Below, in pieces: positions 47,301 through 62,300 of a DNA stretch of 64,000 bases (position 1 is its first letter; each line of letters begins with the position of its first letter). A model generated the notes under the pieces. It made no database searches and was not told where the DNA came from. It saw only the letters and a list, made by a program, of their open reading frames with translations. The translations under genes and the position numbers were made by a program. Origin of the DNA: Euborellia annulipes (lineage: Eukaryota > Arthropoda > Insecta > Dermaptera > Anisolabididae); assembly GCA_023213315.1 (NCBI GenBank), contig JAKCPI010001563.1:62001-126000 (forward strand). Reading direction: 5' to 3'.

Positions 47301-50300
47301 CGGATGTAATATTACGTTCATATAAAGACATTAGCATTCTTATTTTCTTTTCAACTGAGACGGGGATGCGGCCCGAAATGGAGGCGATGACTTCCTAAAA
47401 TAAATAAATATATATTAATCAAATTCAGCCCCATTTAAAATGTTATCGTTTTTATGAGTCTAAAAAAAAGGCTTTGTGATTTTTTACCTGTAATTCAAGT
47501 AAAGGTAGACTGGGATCCCTTAGTGATGACATAAATTGTTCAATTACTTTTTGAAGGCGAACAGAATGATATGGGTCAGGAAGACAATAGCCTATGAGAA
47601 CAACAAAAAAAAACAATTTATTAACAAAAATACCTGTGTTCTAGGCCAGCGTTGTGGTTCGTAGTACCCAGGAATTTATTAAATAGAGGGAAAAATTCGA
47701 CCGCTGATCTCTTTAATTCCGTATTAAAACAATTCATAAATGCTTCAAAGTTTTTAAATATAAAATTTTAAGTAATATTAAAATAAATATAAACAGTTCA
47801 AATTTGGAATAAATAAAACTAATACATTCTACAACAAAAAAATGCGGCCACTTTATTTTTCTGATAAAACAAAAAAAAAATTAATTGGAATTAACACAAC
47901 CTATGTTATATCTTATACTATTAAACTAGCAATGTATGTTTGTAAGCACATCAGTTCGCGAAATTGGCTCTAACGATATTTTTCAAATTTTAAATATATA
48001 CTATTTGCGGTACCAATATGAAATTGCGCTAGGTCTCACCTTTGTGAAAATTCGGGTACTAGTACTTAACTGTTATCATTTTGGACATTGAAAGCGTGCA
48101 TATTTTAAATGAACTAAATTTTTTACATTACAATTACTCGAATTAAAAAAATTGTTGTCTAAACTTAATTTTTAACCAGTAAAATGGTATTGGATATTGG
48201 AAAAATTGCGAGAGCTTTAGTCTTAATAGAAGATGGTCGAAACATTCGATACGCGGAAAGGGCTTTAACTGTACCCAAGATACTGTTGCAAGGTAGAGAA
48301 ACTGGCACTTATTCTCGAAGGCTCCGGGCGCAGGAGGGGGGATAATGAGTCGCTGGCCGCTTTTTTGCTGTTGAGTGTATATTATTTTTGAAAGACAAGA
48401 ATGTAATGTACCTGCAAGTATATTTTCAAGAATGATCCTACAATGGGAATGTTGTTGATTGAGCTTCTCCGGAGCGTTTGGATTCAAGTGATTAGGAGCT
48501 TCAGATGCCAGCGTAGGAAATCCGCCTTTATATTCAGTAGCTCTCATTGCGAGTGCAGGATCATCTAATTCCAAATGAGCAATGAGCATTCCTGGCTCAA
48601 CGACAGCTCCTGGGCGTTTTACGTAAGAAAGGATGCCTGCCTCGCTGGCTGTCACTGTCATCACCATTTTCATTACCTGGAAAAATTTTAAGACAAATTT
48701 TATTTTATATTATAGGCAAGAGAAAGTAAAATGTTATTTTAAACAAGTTTTTAACCTCCATTTCGGCGTAGGCTTGTCCTCTTTCTACGTGTCCTCCGTC
48801 TTCAATAAGATAATTTAATAATTTCCCTGTAGAAGGTGCTCTAAGAAGCGAAGGATCTCTTTCTTTCTCGAAAATACAAGTTTGATTTCCAATCACAATA
48901 CGATAACGTTCAACTTCTTCTCTCATGTAGGTTGTATAACTTGAGCCATCGAGAGATAGTAAAATTCCTAGAAAAAATAAACTAAAACTTGAAGAAAAAA
49001 AAATATATAAATTATATCAATCGAGATATAATATATATATATATATATATTCATTTTAAAAATGCACCATTTTTCTTAACAAAAAATATTGTTAATATAA
49101 TAACTTATTAAAAAAAAAAAACTTTACGATGGAGAATTAAATAGTTTAGGACAAAAAATATTAAAATAGACAATTTGTGTTAAAATGATCTTTCCATAGA
49201 AATTCATAGGACCAAATATATTTATTACTTTAATAATTTTGAAAATTAAACTGTTGTTGATTCTTTAGAACAGACACAAAGACGCTCTTCTTGATCCTTT
49301 TCACAGACTCTTTGCAAAATCCTCATCTTAGGTTGGATTATAATATAATAGTCAGTAATAGATATTTGTTTGAAATTGATTTCAAACAATCCTCTGAAGT
49401 GGAACGAAATTAAAAACGGAAATATGTGTTAATGATTCATACAAATATTTTGTATTTTTTAAGAGATGATGTTTTAAAATATCTTCTCTATAACACTGCT
49501 CAACACTGATTTTTAGGCCAATGATATTTGAGGGGTTTTCGGCTCTTTTTGTGGTGATTCCCAGCCTGACATTCTTTTTGTAAGATTTAAGAGAAAGTTA
49601 AAATTAAATAATGCACGCTAAGGTCTTGTTTTGAATTTTTTAGATTTTGCAGTTATTTTATTGAGCAGTGTATCATTTATTAGATTTTAAGATTGTGGTA
49701 TTATTTCTTAATAATTTTACACACCTCCATCGGATAGCCTATGAACTTCCACTTCTTTGTAAGTATTATTTAAAATTAAGAAATATGAATTTGGTCCCGA
49801 TTTGGTTGCTTGAACTTTGTATTTGATTATTTCATGAATTAAATCTACATTTACTGTATTCACAAGAGTATTACATCCTTGAATTTGACCTCTGAAAAAA
49901 AATCATAGGATTGATATTTAAAAGAAATAAAAGCGTTTAAAAAGAAATTAATTCTTTTTTTTTGAAATATCATCTGCAAACTTATAAAGTAAATAGCTCC
50001 ATTTCTTTGCATATTGTTTATGTTTAATTTTGATGAATCTAACATTTAAATACATCTTATTTGTTTGTTATATGATGTTCGGGTTATTAATTTTAAAAAT
50101 GAATATTTTGGCATAACTTTTGAAATTAAGCATAAAATTTTCATTTTGATGTTAGCTATTGTTGCTAGAGTTTTGAAGGGGGGACGGGGGACGCTGATAA
50201 CGCATCAGGGTTCAATGAGGGTTCCTCTATCAGCATGTGATTAGTTATTAGCTTTTTATTAGCCAAGCCATCGGACCCTTCTCCTGGAGTAGAAGTTTAA

Positions 50301-53300
50301 AAACAAGCTTCAAATAAAGAATTATACTCGTATATATTATAAAGAATTATATATTTATCGTCATTATAGAAGCTCAATTTTTTTTCGAAAACGAAATATG
50401 GATATCATTCAATTTAAAATTTGCCTTCTGAATCTCATAGATATCCCTAGATTATCTAAGTAACTCTATATGAGATTGAAATTGGTATGTAATTATTTTT
50501 TTATAAACTTGTCATTTTGGTTTTTTGGAAATCTAGGAATATTGAGATACATCATGTTGCTTTTACAATGGCAATATAATTATGCCGAAGACGAAAAGTC
50601 TCATAGAATTACAGTTTATAAGCAAGTAAAGATGTAAAAATGAGTGTTAATAGTAAAATTTTCCCTTATAAAGGAAGGAATTAAATGACAGCATAAAGAA
50701 GAGTTGATGCATATTAAAAGTTTATACAAAAAAATAATGAATAAAGTTGAGATTCATAGATCTCTATTTATGTTCAAGGGAGTAAGTTTTTATTTTTATT
50801 TTATCTAAATTATAATAAATAAGATTGGACTTTCTTTAATGGTTCAACAATATGTGAATAAAAGAAAAAGATTTAAAAAAAACTTTTAAGTTCGAAGGTG
50901 ATATTTCTAATTAAAACTCAATATAGTAAATATTTAAAAAAATAAAGAAATAATTAATATTTACCGTTGAAGAGAAGTTTGGAAGGTATGGAAAGCATCA
51001 AGAATAGTTCTATCAGCAATATGAAGAGCTCCGCAAATGACGCCCAGAAGAATATCTGGCTTTTCAGGCTGGACTTTTTCAGCAATCAACAAATCAAGCC
51101 AAGCAGTGTCAATTTCATTATCTTGAAAGTTGCGAGTTTCTAATAATTTGATTAAATATTCGACTGTTGTTCTAAAATCTCCACGAATTGAAAGTTCTTT
51201 AAGTGCTATGACCAAATTTCTAAAACAAAAACAAATCAATTAAAATTAGAATGGCAATTAAATAAAAATAATTAATGGAATAGAAAAATCTGGTGTAATT
51301 GACCGCACAATAAACAACTTTCCCTTACCATTGGTAATCGAAAGTTGTCTCACGCGCTTTTTTTGTGGGCAGATATATAGTATTCGATAATACATCAAAA
51401 CAATAGGTTAAATAATATTTTGTAACTATTCATCCAATTTTATCTCTGTAGTGCAAGCAACAGTACAAGAGAGAAGAGGGCTCCAAACATTTTTGAGGGA
51501 AATATGAGAATATATATTTTTAAAATATATATCTAAAAAATAATTGAATTTAAATCAAAATTATTACAGTCAATTTTGAGAAAATCAAAAAAACAAATTA
51601 AGTACTATAGCAAAGTAGAAGTACTTGGGCCTTTATTCAAAAGTTTCGTTGTTAACTTCAAATTTCAGCCATGTTTGTTTTTTCATTGATGAGATATTTT
51701 GTTTAGACAGACAGATGCCATTTTGCGTGACCCATTATTTAAAACTCAGGGGTCCTCAAAACGCGTATTTCCATCAGAATTTTGTGATCATAATACATTC
51801 TTTCTATAAAGTTAGGAAAAAAAAATTATGAAAATTTTCAATAAGTTTAGTCGTGAGCACCCCTATTGATTTGAAAAACTTCATTTTTTAAGGGATAAAA
51901 AACAAAGGAAGAAGATTGGTATTATCTTATAAAATGATCTTTTCCACACTTGTATCTATTATTATTAAAAAATAAAAATATTAAATTACTCTCTAGCTTG
52001 TTCACGCGTTTCGCCCCAGGAAAAACAATGTCCAAATTGTGAATCCGCAAATTCGTGAAGTCCTCCTGAAGCAGCTACAGAAAAATATCCCCAAACATTT
52101 TTCGAAGATCGGAAATTAAGTTCTTGAACTGTTCCAGAGCTCGGTTTAAAACCTAGAAAAAGGAATAAAATTAATTCAATTTTTTGAAAATGAATTAATA
52201 AAATAAATTTTTTACCTTCATCTGGATTTTCACTGGTGATACGCGCTGCAATTACGTGGCCGTAAGGTTGAGGTTTTTGTATAGGATTATCGAAATCGAT
52301 TTTGCTATCTTCCCAAGGAAGCTCTCCGTAAAGCAGTCGAATGTCTTTGATATGATAAAGGGGAAGTCCCATAGCAATCTTAAAATAAGAAAAATAAAGT
52401 GTAAAAAAACATAACTTAACAATAGCGGAAAGCATTTAAATTTAGACACGTGAGTACAGAATATTTATTTTACTTGCATCAGCGTTCTGAGACTATAGTT
52501 TAAAAAAATTGTAAATAACAATAGTTAAACGAAGCAGGAATTTAGAATTTTCTTGTTAAAGTAAAAGTATATAGTAAATTTATTGAGGAAATTTCAGAGA
52601 ATAATAATAAATAAATATATAATTAATTTTGTAAGATGTTTTCTTTAATTTTTTACCCTATAGGTTAAAGTTTAATTTCGAAACCTCTAGCAAAAAATAT
52701 TAAAATTTATTTTCTTTTGAAAAGTTACATAAATTTTTAACGAAGGCAGCGCATTTGCAAGTGATTAATCTTTATTTTCTCAATAGATTGACAAATCTTT
52801 TTATTTGAAAGCAATCAACAATTTCAAATAAAACATATCAAAAAGCATTACCTGAAGTTGAGCAGCAGGTAAATTGACATCAGCGACCATTTCAGTACAA
52901 GGATGTTCTACTTGTAATCGAGGATTCAATTCCAGAAAATAATAATTTCCATCATTATCATAAAGATATTCAACTGTTCCAGCGCTTACGTAGCCGACCA
53001 TTTTTGCTAGGCGGACTGCAGCCTGTAAAATAATTATAAAATCGATAATTTTCTTATTTATTTACTAGCTTACAAGCGCTCGCTACGCTTCGCCGACGCT
53101 TCGCTCACACTTGAAAGCTAGTAAAATAATTATAAAATCGATAATTTTCTTATTTATTTATTAATTAGACTTGGAATTTAATCTCAATCATGGTTGCCTA
53201 TCCCAACTCTCTACCCAGGTGTCGACTGTAGATTTTCTAACGAATAAATTCTTGCTTTTTATTGAAGATAAAATCTTATATTAATTTTAATTAAAATATG

Positions 53301-56300
53301 AATATTTTAGATTAGAAAGTTCTAATGTAAGATTTATGATTTTATTAAATAATTATTTTAAAAACCTAAAAGAAATTGAAAAATATCTAAATAATATGAT
53401 ATGATTAATAAAAAAAGTAATAAGGTTCGAGATCACGGTTTGATTGAGGATGTAGGAAGCCTATTTATCTTTGGGAGATCTAACTTGCACAAAGGGCCCA
53501 ACTTGTTATAACTTAAGTGTCAGGCTGATAGAGTAATTTAAAAGTGTAAGAAAATGAGACCTTTTCCATTTCGTGAAAGACATCTGGTAGAGCAATAACA
53601 GCTGGCGCTTCTTCAATAATTTTTTGGTGTCGACGTTGGATACTACAATCACGTCCAAATAAAGAAATAGCATTTCCATATTGATCAGCAAGCAATTGAA
53701 CTTCAAGATGACGTGCACAACGAGCCAATTTCATGACAAAAATCGGCGAACCAGGAACTTCCGATTGAACCTGAATAAAAACATATTAATATACATGAAT
53801 TTAAAAAACTATTAGATATAATATTTCTTGTTTTTGTTATTTCAAATTATTAGATAGTATTAGCCCTCTCAAATGACGCCCCTGAACGGATTAGGTTCAG
53901 GGATGACGTAGCAGAAAGTCGCTGATATTAAAATTAAAGTCGGAAACAAAGATGGAAAATAAATTTAACCAAAAGAGAAATGGCGAAATATTACCTGTCG
54001 AAATTGACTAACAAACTCTTCGGCGTGATCAACTTTTCTGATTCCTTTTCCTCCACCTCCTTCGCTAGCTTTAATCATAACTGGAAAGCCAATTTGATGT
54101 GCTGCCGCTAAGCCTTCTTCACTATCATGAACGCATCCTTTTTTATATAAATCAGAAGAGATTTTTATTTTTTGTCCGGTATATTGAGCTTTAAGATCTA
54201 AAAAATGGATTAATAATGTAAACATTAATTAGTTAAAGAAAATGGAGTGTATTATGATAATTTGAGAGTACTGTATTTAAAATTTGATGTTTTAATTTAG
54301 AAAAATATTTACAATAAATAAGTAGATTTACAAAATAAATTGGATGATGAAAATTTCAGGAAAAAAATTTCATTTTATCTATGATGTCTATGATGTAGGC
54401 CTATGTAATAAAAATTATATATAGGCTTATATTTATAGAAAATACTGACCTGATCCAGACCAAGGGAGCGTAGGAATATCTGCAGTTTGTGCAACGATAC
54501 TTGAAGCTATTTTATCTCCGAGAGCCCACATCGCTTTGCTCGGGGGTCCAATAAATGCAATATTATGCTTACTTAAAAGTTCTGGTAATTTCGGATTTTC
54601 TGATGCATGACCCCAGCCTGCCCAGACAGCCTGTATTAACAAGGAATTTTATATAAGAATTCAATTCAGAATAGTGAATCAGTGTACATAAGTTCTGTTT
54701 TTTCTAAATGGAATATTTTTCTTTTTAATATCACAGATATAATTAAAATATTGAAAGAAACAATGAAAATAAATTACCTGAACTTTTACTCGGATTGCGA
54801 TGTCTACTATCAGTTCTACATTGGCATAATTGTTATTATTTGCGCCTCCGGGAACAGGAACATATTGATCGGCCATTTTAATATATTCAGCATTCGCTAG
54901 AATTATAATTAACAATTTAAATTAGCATATAAATAGTTAGTATGAGGTATTACAAAGGTGGCGATTTATGATTTTTTACTAGTTATATAGGGTTATTATA
55001 TATTAATATTATTATATATACCCTGGATAGAGCCATAACAATTAACATTGTAGAAACATTCTAAATTTTGATTTTTTAGTTTTGATTATGAATAGGTTTA
55101 ATTGTTGTGATAAAAATAAGCAAATATTTTATATGGTTTTGTAAATAATTTCTGGATGAAATTGAAAAAAGAAATTAACAAAAAAACCGGCTGAAATTTT
55201 TGGGAAGAAGGTCAAGGATTATAAAGGATACCCAGCAAATCAACTCCTGACCAACAAGTGTAAGAGATTTTTATAAAAAGTACAAAAATATTAGAATATA
55301 AGAAAAATTGGGCTGTGTATTATTTCTACATTAGCACTAAGAGTAGCGTCCGAGGGGATGGGGGTCATGATCGCCAAATATCAAATATAAATTGCCATGG
55401 AGTAGCTATATTATTCGTTTGAAGGTTATATGTTATTGTCGTTTGAAAAAGTGCCGAAGATAAATTGCATGTACTAACAAGAGATGATGTTTTGTTTGCA
55501 CGTGGCGCTCATCAATCAAAAATTCGAAGGTTGTCGATTGCGAGTCGTTTGAATGTCTTTTGAGTCTGTAACTCTAACGTTCTTACCCAGATAGCACAGT
55601 ACGTCTTATGTACGTACATAAGACGCACAATTCGTCTTAACTGTTCGTAGTAACTCAATGGGAGGTTCAAATTTTTTTTCGTTTCATATAAACTAAAAAT
55701 TGATTTTATTAACAAACCTTATTACAAATTCATTGTTTCTGAAATCCTAATACAAATTTAATGTCTAGTCCGGGTAGATATAGGAATATAAAGTATCACC
55801 CCCTCCCCCTTCCCATTCAATCGGTTTTTATAATAATCAAGAGGCAAGGGCGGATCCAGAGGTGTTTCTCGAGGGGGGGGGGGTAATCTGGTGTGACTTG
55901 TCGCACAGCACACAATTTTTTCTTAATTTCGGTAATTTAAAGGCGCCTTCTGTACTTGTTTGCATGAATATAAATACAAATCAAATTTTTAAGTATTAAT
56001 TTTTAAAATTGTACATTAAAAATAAATTTTTTTTTTGAAAAAAAGTATTTTTTCAAATCTGGGGGGGGGGGGAATTACCCCCTTTACCCCCCCCCTGTAT
56101 CCGCCCTTGTCAAGAGGCCGGCCCTCCATTTTTTCGTTCCCCCAGGCCAACGTTATCCTTCTCTGAGAATAGATATAAATAAAGCTAAAATAATATTAAT
56201 TATTAGCGTTCATTATACGATAAAAGAAATAATTATGCAAATACCTTTGAGGTCTTCCGGAGTGACCATGACAACAAAACGAATTGCTCTTTCATTCTTG

Positions 56301-59300
56301 AACATCTCATAAGACCATCTGCGGATGGAGCGCATACATTTGACAGCGGCAATGCCATTATTTGCGATTAGAACCTAGATTAAATAATAAAATAAAGGGA
56401 ATATAAATTAAGCCTTTCGGAGCGGTCAACTTTTACTACGATTTACTAATAAATAAATACCTGATTAATGACTTTAGATCCATGGAAACGTTTAACGAAT
56501 TCTTCTGGAGTTGCAATGGTGAAATCCTTTTCTTGAAGTCGGATGTGGTTTTGTACCGTCCCGTGTGACATGCTGGGTCTGAAATTGAAAATGGAGTCAG
56601 ATATAAATAAAATAATTTAATATATAAAGCACACACAGACCAATTTGCGGGAAAGAGAAAAAATAATTGATTTTTGAATTTAATCAAAATTCTTGTAGAG
56701 TACTTTTGGCCGATTTTGTTCAAAAGCTTATTTTGAGTGTCTGGGAGAGTACCTAACTTAAATATAAAATTTCAATCCGGTAGCTCAATGCCTTCATGCT
56801 AAAAATCGTTTCACACACACAGACAGACAGACCAATTTGCGGGACCCACTTTTTCGAACTCAGGGACCTCAAAACATGTACCGTAGTATATTCATCAAAA
56901 TCTCGACATTTAATTTTTGAAAATTTCTAAGCCTATTCTTAGGACAGGTTTCATCACTCATGGTCAAGTATTATAATAAATGTATTTAAGAGCTGTCTAA
57001 CAACGGAATAGTAAACAAGAAGTTCCTTAGCCCTTTACAAAAAATGTGTTTTATAAATTTGCAAAAAGATTCCATAATATGGACTTAAATTCATAACTCC
57101 CTTTAATCTTATTGATTGATTTGAAGATTTAAAAATATTAAAAAGTTTTTAAGATTTTTATTAAAAATAATTCATATTTATACAGAGTTAAGAGTTGCTA
57201 ACCAGCTAGAAGGAAAGTTTTAGAATGTTATTAATCATACAAAAATTAATATTTGTAAAAAAAATTATGGAAAATAAATTGGCGACTTTTTTTATAGTAT
57301 AGAAATAAATTTATGAACAAATGAATATTGATGATATAACAATAGATAAAATGAAATATGTATATTATTAACATTAATAGAATTAATTATTATATATTAT
57401 ATAATAATTTTTTAATAACACTATACTATATAAGTATAGATTATGTCGTTGTTTTACAAAACTCATGGGCATTAATTTACTGATAATTATTTAATCGTTA
57501 ACATTGGCGTAGTTTGGGGGGTGGGAGGGGGACAAGAGGAGACATATGTCCCTGACGCAGCATCTGGGGGCGCCAAATTGATTTTAGATAATTAAAAATG
57601 AATTTCATGGCAGCGAAAAGATGAATGACAATAGACGATTACTGCAACTGGTTTTTCATTTTCTATTATCTTTTCCCTTCATCAAGAAAATTAAGACCTT
57701 TTCTTATTTTTCAACTTGAAAAAGAACGAAAGTGAAATAATATAAAAATAATTTATAATTGGGCTAGTTTGGCCAATCATATAATCGTCAACTTACCCAA
57801 AAACAAGATAAAAGTATTTTTGGTGAATCTCAACCGAGTGGTAGTTAAAAAAAATGATTAAATTTTTTTTAGCTAAAAGGGAACCTATCATTAATTTAGC
57901 GAAGGTCGCGACCCGCCAGATGAAGTCACAAGTTAATAAGATGTTATATATAATTATTTTTTTTTGATTTTGAATTATCATATGAAGCGAGCTTCAATCT
58001 TATTGAATATTAAATGTTTAATGGCAAAAAAAATATATAATCAGAAATCTTTAAAAAACCAAAACGCAAGACCACGCAGTAAAGATTTTAATTTTGCATA
58101 TTTGGGTGCAGGTTTAGTAATTTTTATTGTCAAAAGGGTTCGTCAGTTCAAATAAGTTTGACTACCATTCTTCTCTTCAATTTCCTTATTTTATTTCCTA
58201 ATGTGCCGACAACTAAGAGACAAAAACCGAAAGAATGTGCAAAATATGCACTCAAGACAGCAGTAATAAAATTTGTCTGATGGACCCTGAAAAGCCAAAA
58301 ATCGAAAATGAGACGAAATAGCATTTGAAGAAAAAATCATGCATTATATGCAAAATTATAATACATTTTTATATGGTTCTCGAATTGCTTCTATTTTTTT
58401 TGCATATATCTTTACATTACCCTTTTTTTAATAAATTCACACACTTAAGCCAAATATGTGACCTAAATTGTTTACTGAAAGAATAAATAAATGTAATTAC
58501 AGTAATAATAAGTACCTAATTTAAATATCAAATATAAACTTCATTTTTTCTTCGTTTTTCAAATATTTTATTAGAACGCCTAATATACAAATTTCTAAAA
58601 ATATTTTTGCAAACTTAAAACGAGTTTTGCCAATAAAAATTCAAATGTAAAACTTTTCTACAACATATATTTCATAAATAGAATAAGATGATATTGAACT
58701 TTTATGTCTAAGGTCATTCATCTTATAAATGAACAATTTTTTTTTTTTTTTTTTTATAATTTTAAATTTGTCAAAAAAAATTTAATATAATAAAAATTTT
58801 TTGAGAATAATAAATTATTCAAAAAATTTATTTATCGTGGAGAAAAGACAAGTTTAAATTAATATTTAATATAAATTTATATCATAGGGGCATATTTTAT
58901 TTATTTAAATAACAATAATTATTTTTGATTAATTTTGAGAAAAAAAGGGAAAGATGTATATTATAAGCAAAGAATGTAATAATGTTTAACTGTAAAACTT
59001 TTACTGAACTCACCGTTAGGATTATTTAGAACGGATACCAAAATGTCAAAAAGTGAATAAATCACTGCTCCAAAACAAATCAATCGAATTGAACAGAATG
59101 AACAATATACATAAATGTATGTGATCTGTGTATATATACGTAAATGTATCTAAGTCGTGGTTGGAGCCGGCGAATATCCGCTTGGTTGCGGACTGACTGA
59201 ATATACGATAAAAACCAATTGAATGACTGGCTGAGTAACTGAGTGACCGACTGGCCGCTTCAGCATATAAGGAAACAAGGAGTGGGGAGAGAAAGAGCCA

Positions 59301-62300
59301 TTGCAAAAGTTTGAGAGCCATGCCATCCATGCCAGTCAGTACTAAGGTCACCGTCACCGAATACACGAGCTATGACTTTTTACAAGATAGCCACGTGCAA
59401 GTCACGTCCTAAGTCAAGAGGGAGCTGGAGCATGCCTGCTGCAGGCTACCCTATCTAACCCCTTTACATAACTCAAGTGTTTACATAATATCACTACAAA
59501 AGCAGAAGATACACTGGTATCTTTGCATTTATCTGCTCATTTTTTTATATACAAAGTACTAATAGTTTGTATTTAAAACATTTGGGAATGCTAGGATAGC
59601 ACATAGCAGAGCTTCTTAATGTGCTAGGCCGTCGTCTTCACCAGCCTGTCCTAACTAGGTGGAAATAGCTATTAATTATATTTAATAATAGTGAGTTTGA
59701 AAAACAAAATTTTTTTTTAATCAGAAGAAAATTGAGGAGGGCCGTGGGTTATCAATTTGAGATGCGGAGGAGGCGCGTCAAAAAAAAAGTTTAAGAAGCA
59801 CTGCTATATGCCACAACGAATTCCTAAAATTGCAAATTGGTTAAGCACTAACAAATAGTATAAAATGTAGGCTATAAATATTAGGGTGAGTCGAAGAAAG
59901 GTATTTTTTTACGGATCGTTATAATGCGTAAAAGTTCCCTTCTATGATAAGAAGAAAATGACCTTAAAAATCGCCTTGACATCGCGCATCGTTTTTAAAA
60001 GTTATTTTACGTTTTTTTGGACAATCCGCTATCAATTTAAGAGACAGCAAAAAACTTAGCAGTGCCTTTGACGCGGTGCTTTTCCTGAGTGGGGTGGAGT
60101 GGATTGTATATATCAATAATTAAATTAAACAAGAAATGATTTTTTTAAATAATTTTTCTATATAAATTAAATTAATCGAAATGTCTTTTTTTTAATTTAC
60201 TATTAAATTTTATAAATGGTTAAATATTAATAACTTAAGAATGAATTTAAATATAATTAAAATAAGACTAATAAATGCACCGAAACGTCTCCGGGTAAAA
60301 AAAAAATTCGGAAAATTGTTATAGCATTCAGAATAATTTCTTTTTGACTGCCTCTGCCCTTCCTCTCAACGTGAATTAAATTAAAACATTATGTCAATGA
60401 TTAGCGGTAGGGCAATATATTCAGAAAATAAATTTTATAAATTTCATTGAAGTATGATGCGTGATCGGAAGATGTCAACTCCTCGGTGTGGGGGGGGGGG
60501 CCTCTGATCCTCTCCCCTCTTTGACCACTGCTGATTCTAAATTATAGTAGACTGCATATTGACTAATTTACTTATTAAATAAATCGTTTCTAAAATTCAT
60601 TTAGTTAAAGTCATAGTGAACATGATTGAAAGTTTAAATTTTATAATTTCAATTAATTATATATTCGTAAATGAAAAGACAATAGGTAATTAAATCTAAG
60701 AAAAAATTTTTTTCTTAATATCCATTCTATTATATATAATAGGGAAGAAATTATACTGAGAAATAAAGGACATTTAACAAAATGGTAATTAGATAAAATG
60801 TGCATTGAAATAGGTGATATTATTACTTTCTCCTACTACTGTTTTATAGGTAATAGTAAGAGGAAAGTATTATATAATTGTTTTTTAAAATTCTGAAGAA
60901 TATAGATAAATATATATTATTTAATTATAACACTATTTAATTATATAATTAAAAACTAAAAAAAAACTATAATATCCGGGTCACCGTGTATATTATTGAA
61001 AACCTATTCAGTTCAAGGTTTAAATAAATTAACTTATATAATAAAAATAATTTGGAAAATTAGTATACTTTAGAGAATAAAATGCATTACAGATAAAACT
61101 ATTATTAAAATAATATTTCGTTGATATAAGGAATAAAATGAAATTATTTTATAAAAATAGGGTTGTTTTTTAAAATTGCTTTATTTTATCTCAAATTAAA
61201 GGAAACATTTTTTAAAAGAGCAATCAAAATGCAATGTCGTCAACAGTAAGCCCCTTCTCTATCTATTCACAAAGAATTAAAAATTAAATAATATGTAGGC
61301 TTAAGAGCGGACGACCGAAGTGAAAACTTCTGTGCTGATAATTAAGTGTGAATGATATGAATTTATTACTTGAAAGAGTAAATTATAATTATAAACATAT
61401 TAATTGATTATTATTGCGAATTGAGTATTAAAAGTAAAAAAAAAAGTATTAAAATTCTGTACCCGTGGAGGTGTGAAAAGTAGTTTTCACTTCAAAAATA
61501 AGTTGGTAGAAATAGGCGTTAGTCATTTTAATATTTAAATGGTATTTTTTTTAATAATTACTTTTCAAATATTTGACATTTCGCTCCATCGTAAAAAAAT
61601 TCCTCCGCCTCCCATTGCCAGGATTAGATACATGTAGGAATTGTATATTTTAAAAAATTTATTGGAATTTAAATGAAAAAACAAACACATATATAAATAG
61701 TATTTTTTGATAAAATAAACATTTGCTTATCTCATATAAGCTTACGTATGCTTTTGCTAAATAATGAGACACTAAAGACTACCAAAAGCGAGAGGAACAG
61801 TCGAAAATACATAAAAAATACCTCAGATATCAAGTTCAAAAATTAATCAGCATCGAATGCAGAGTTGCTAATTCTCGGATTTTAAATGCAAATATCCTGC
61901 CTCTGGTTGTATGGAATTGGGTTGAATAATAATTTTGCTCAATTATATAGTGATTTTGCCTTTAATCATATCAAACGAGAGATTTTTTTTTGTTCAATAT
62001 AACAACTCCTCCTCTTTTTGTCCACACATCAAAAAATTACGTTTTCGAAATGAAATTTCACGCACGTAGAGCAAGTTTCTCAAATCGTTACGAAACGCTG
62101 CACACCCTCCACTAAGGTAGAGCTAGTGAGGGAGGGTTAGCAAAACCCCAACCAAGTGGGAGTTTCTTGCCCAGTGGAGTCCCCTGAGAACAAGAAAAAG
62201 GCGCCTACACGTCCAGACTTAACACATTTATATTTAACTCGAAATTCAAGTAATAAATCAAAAATTTAATAAGGTCTATTGAAAATTATTTAAACACATC

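Noticed and set aside
53065..53120. GC-rich insert as bacterial contamination
   Set aside because: Only 56 bp with inverted ends and flanked by exact intronic repeats, so it is integrated and more likely a duplication or element.
59046..59366. 106-codon minus-strand protein at the intron 1 island
   Set aside because: It spans the TATA/initiator region and ends in AT-rich sequence. The promoter and 5' UTR reading explains the island better.
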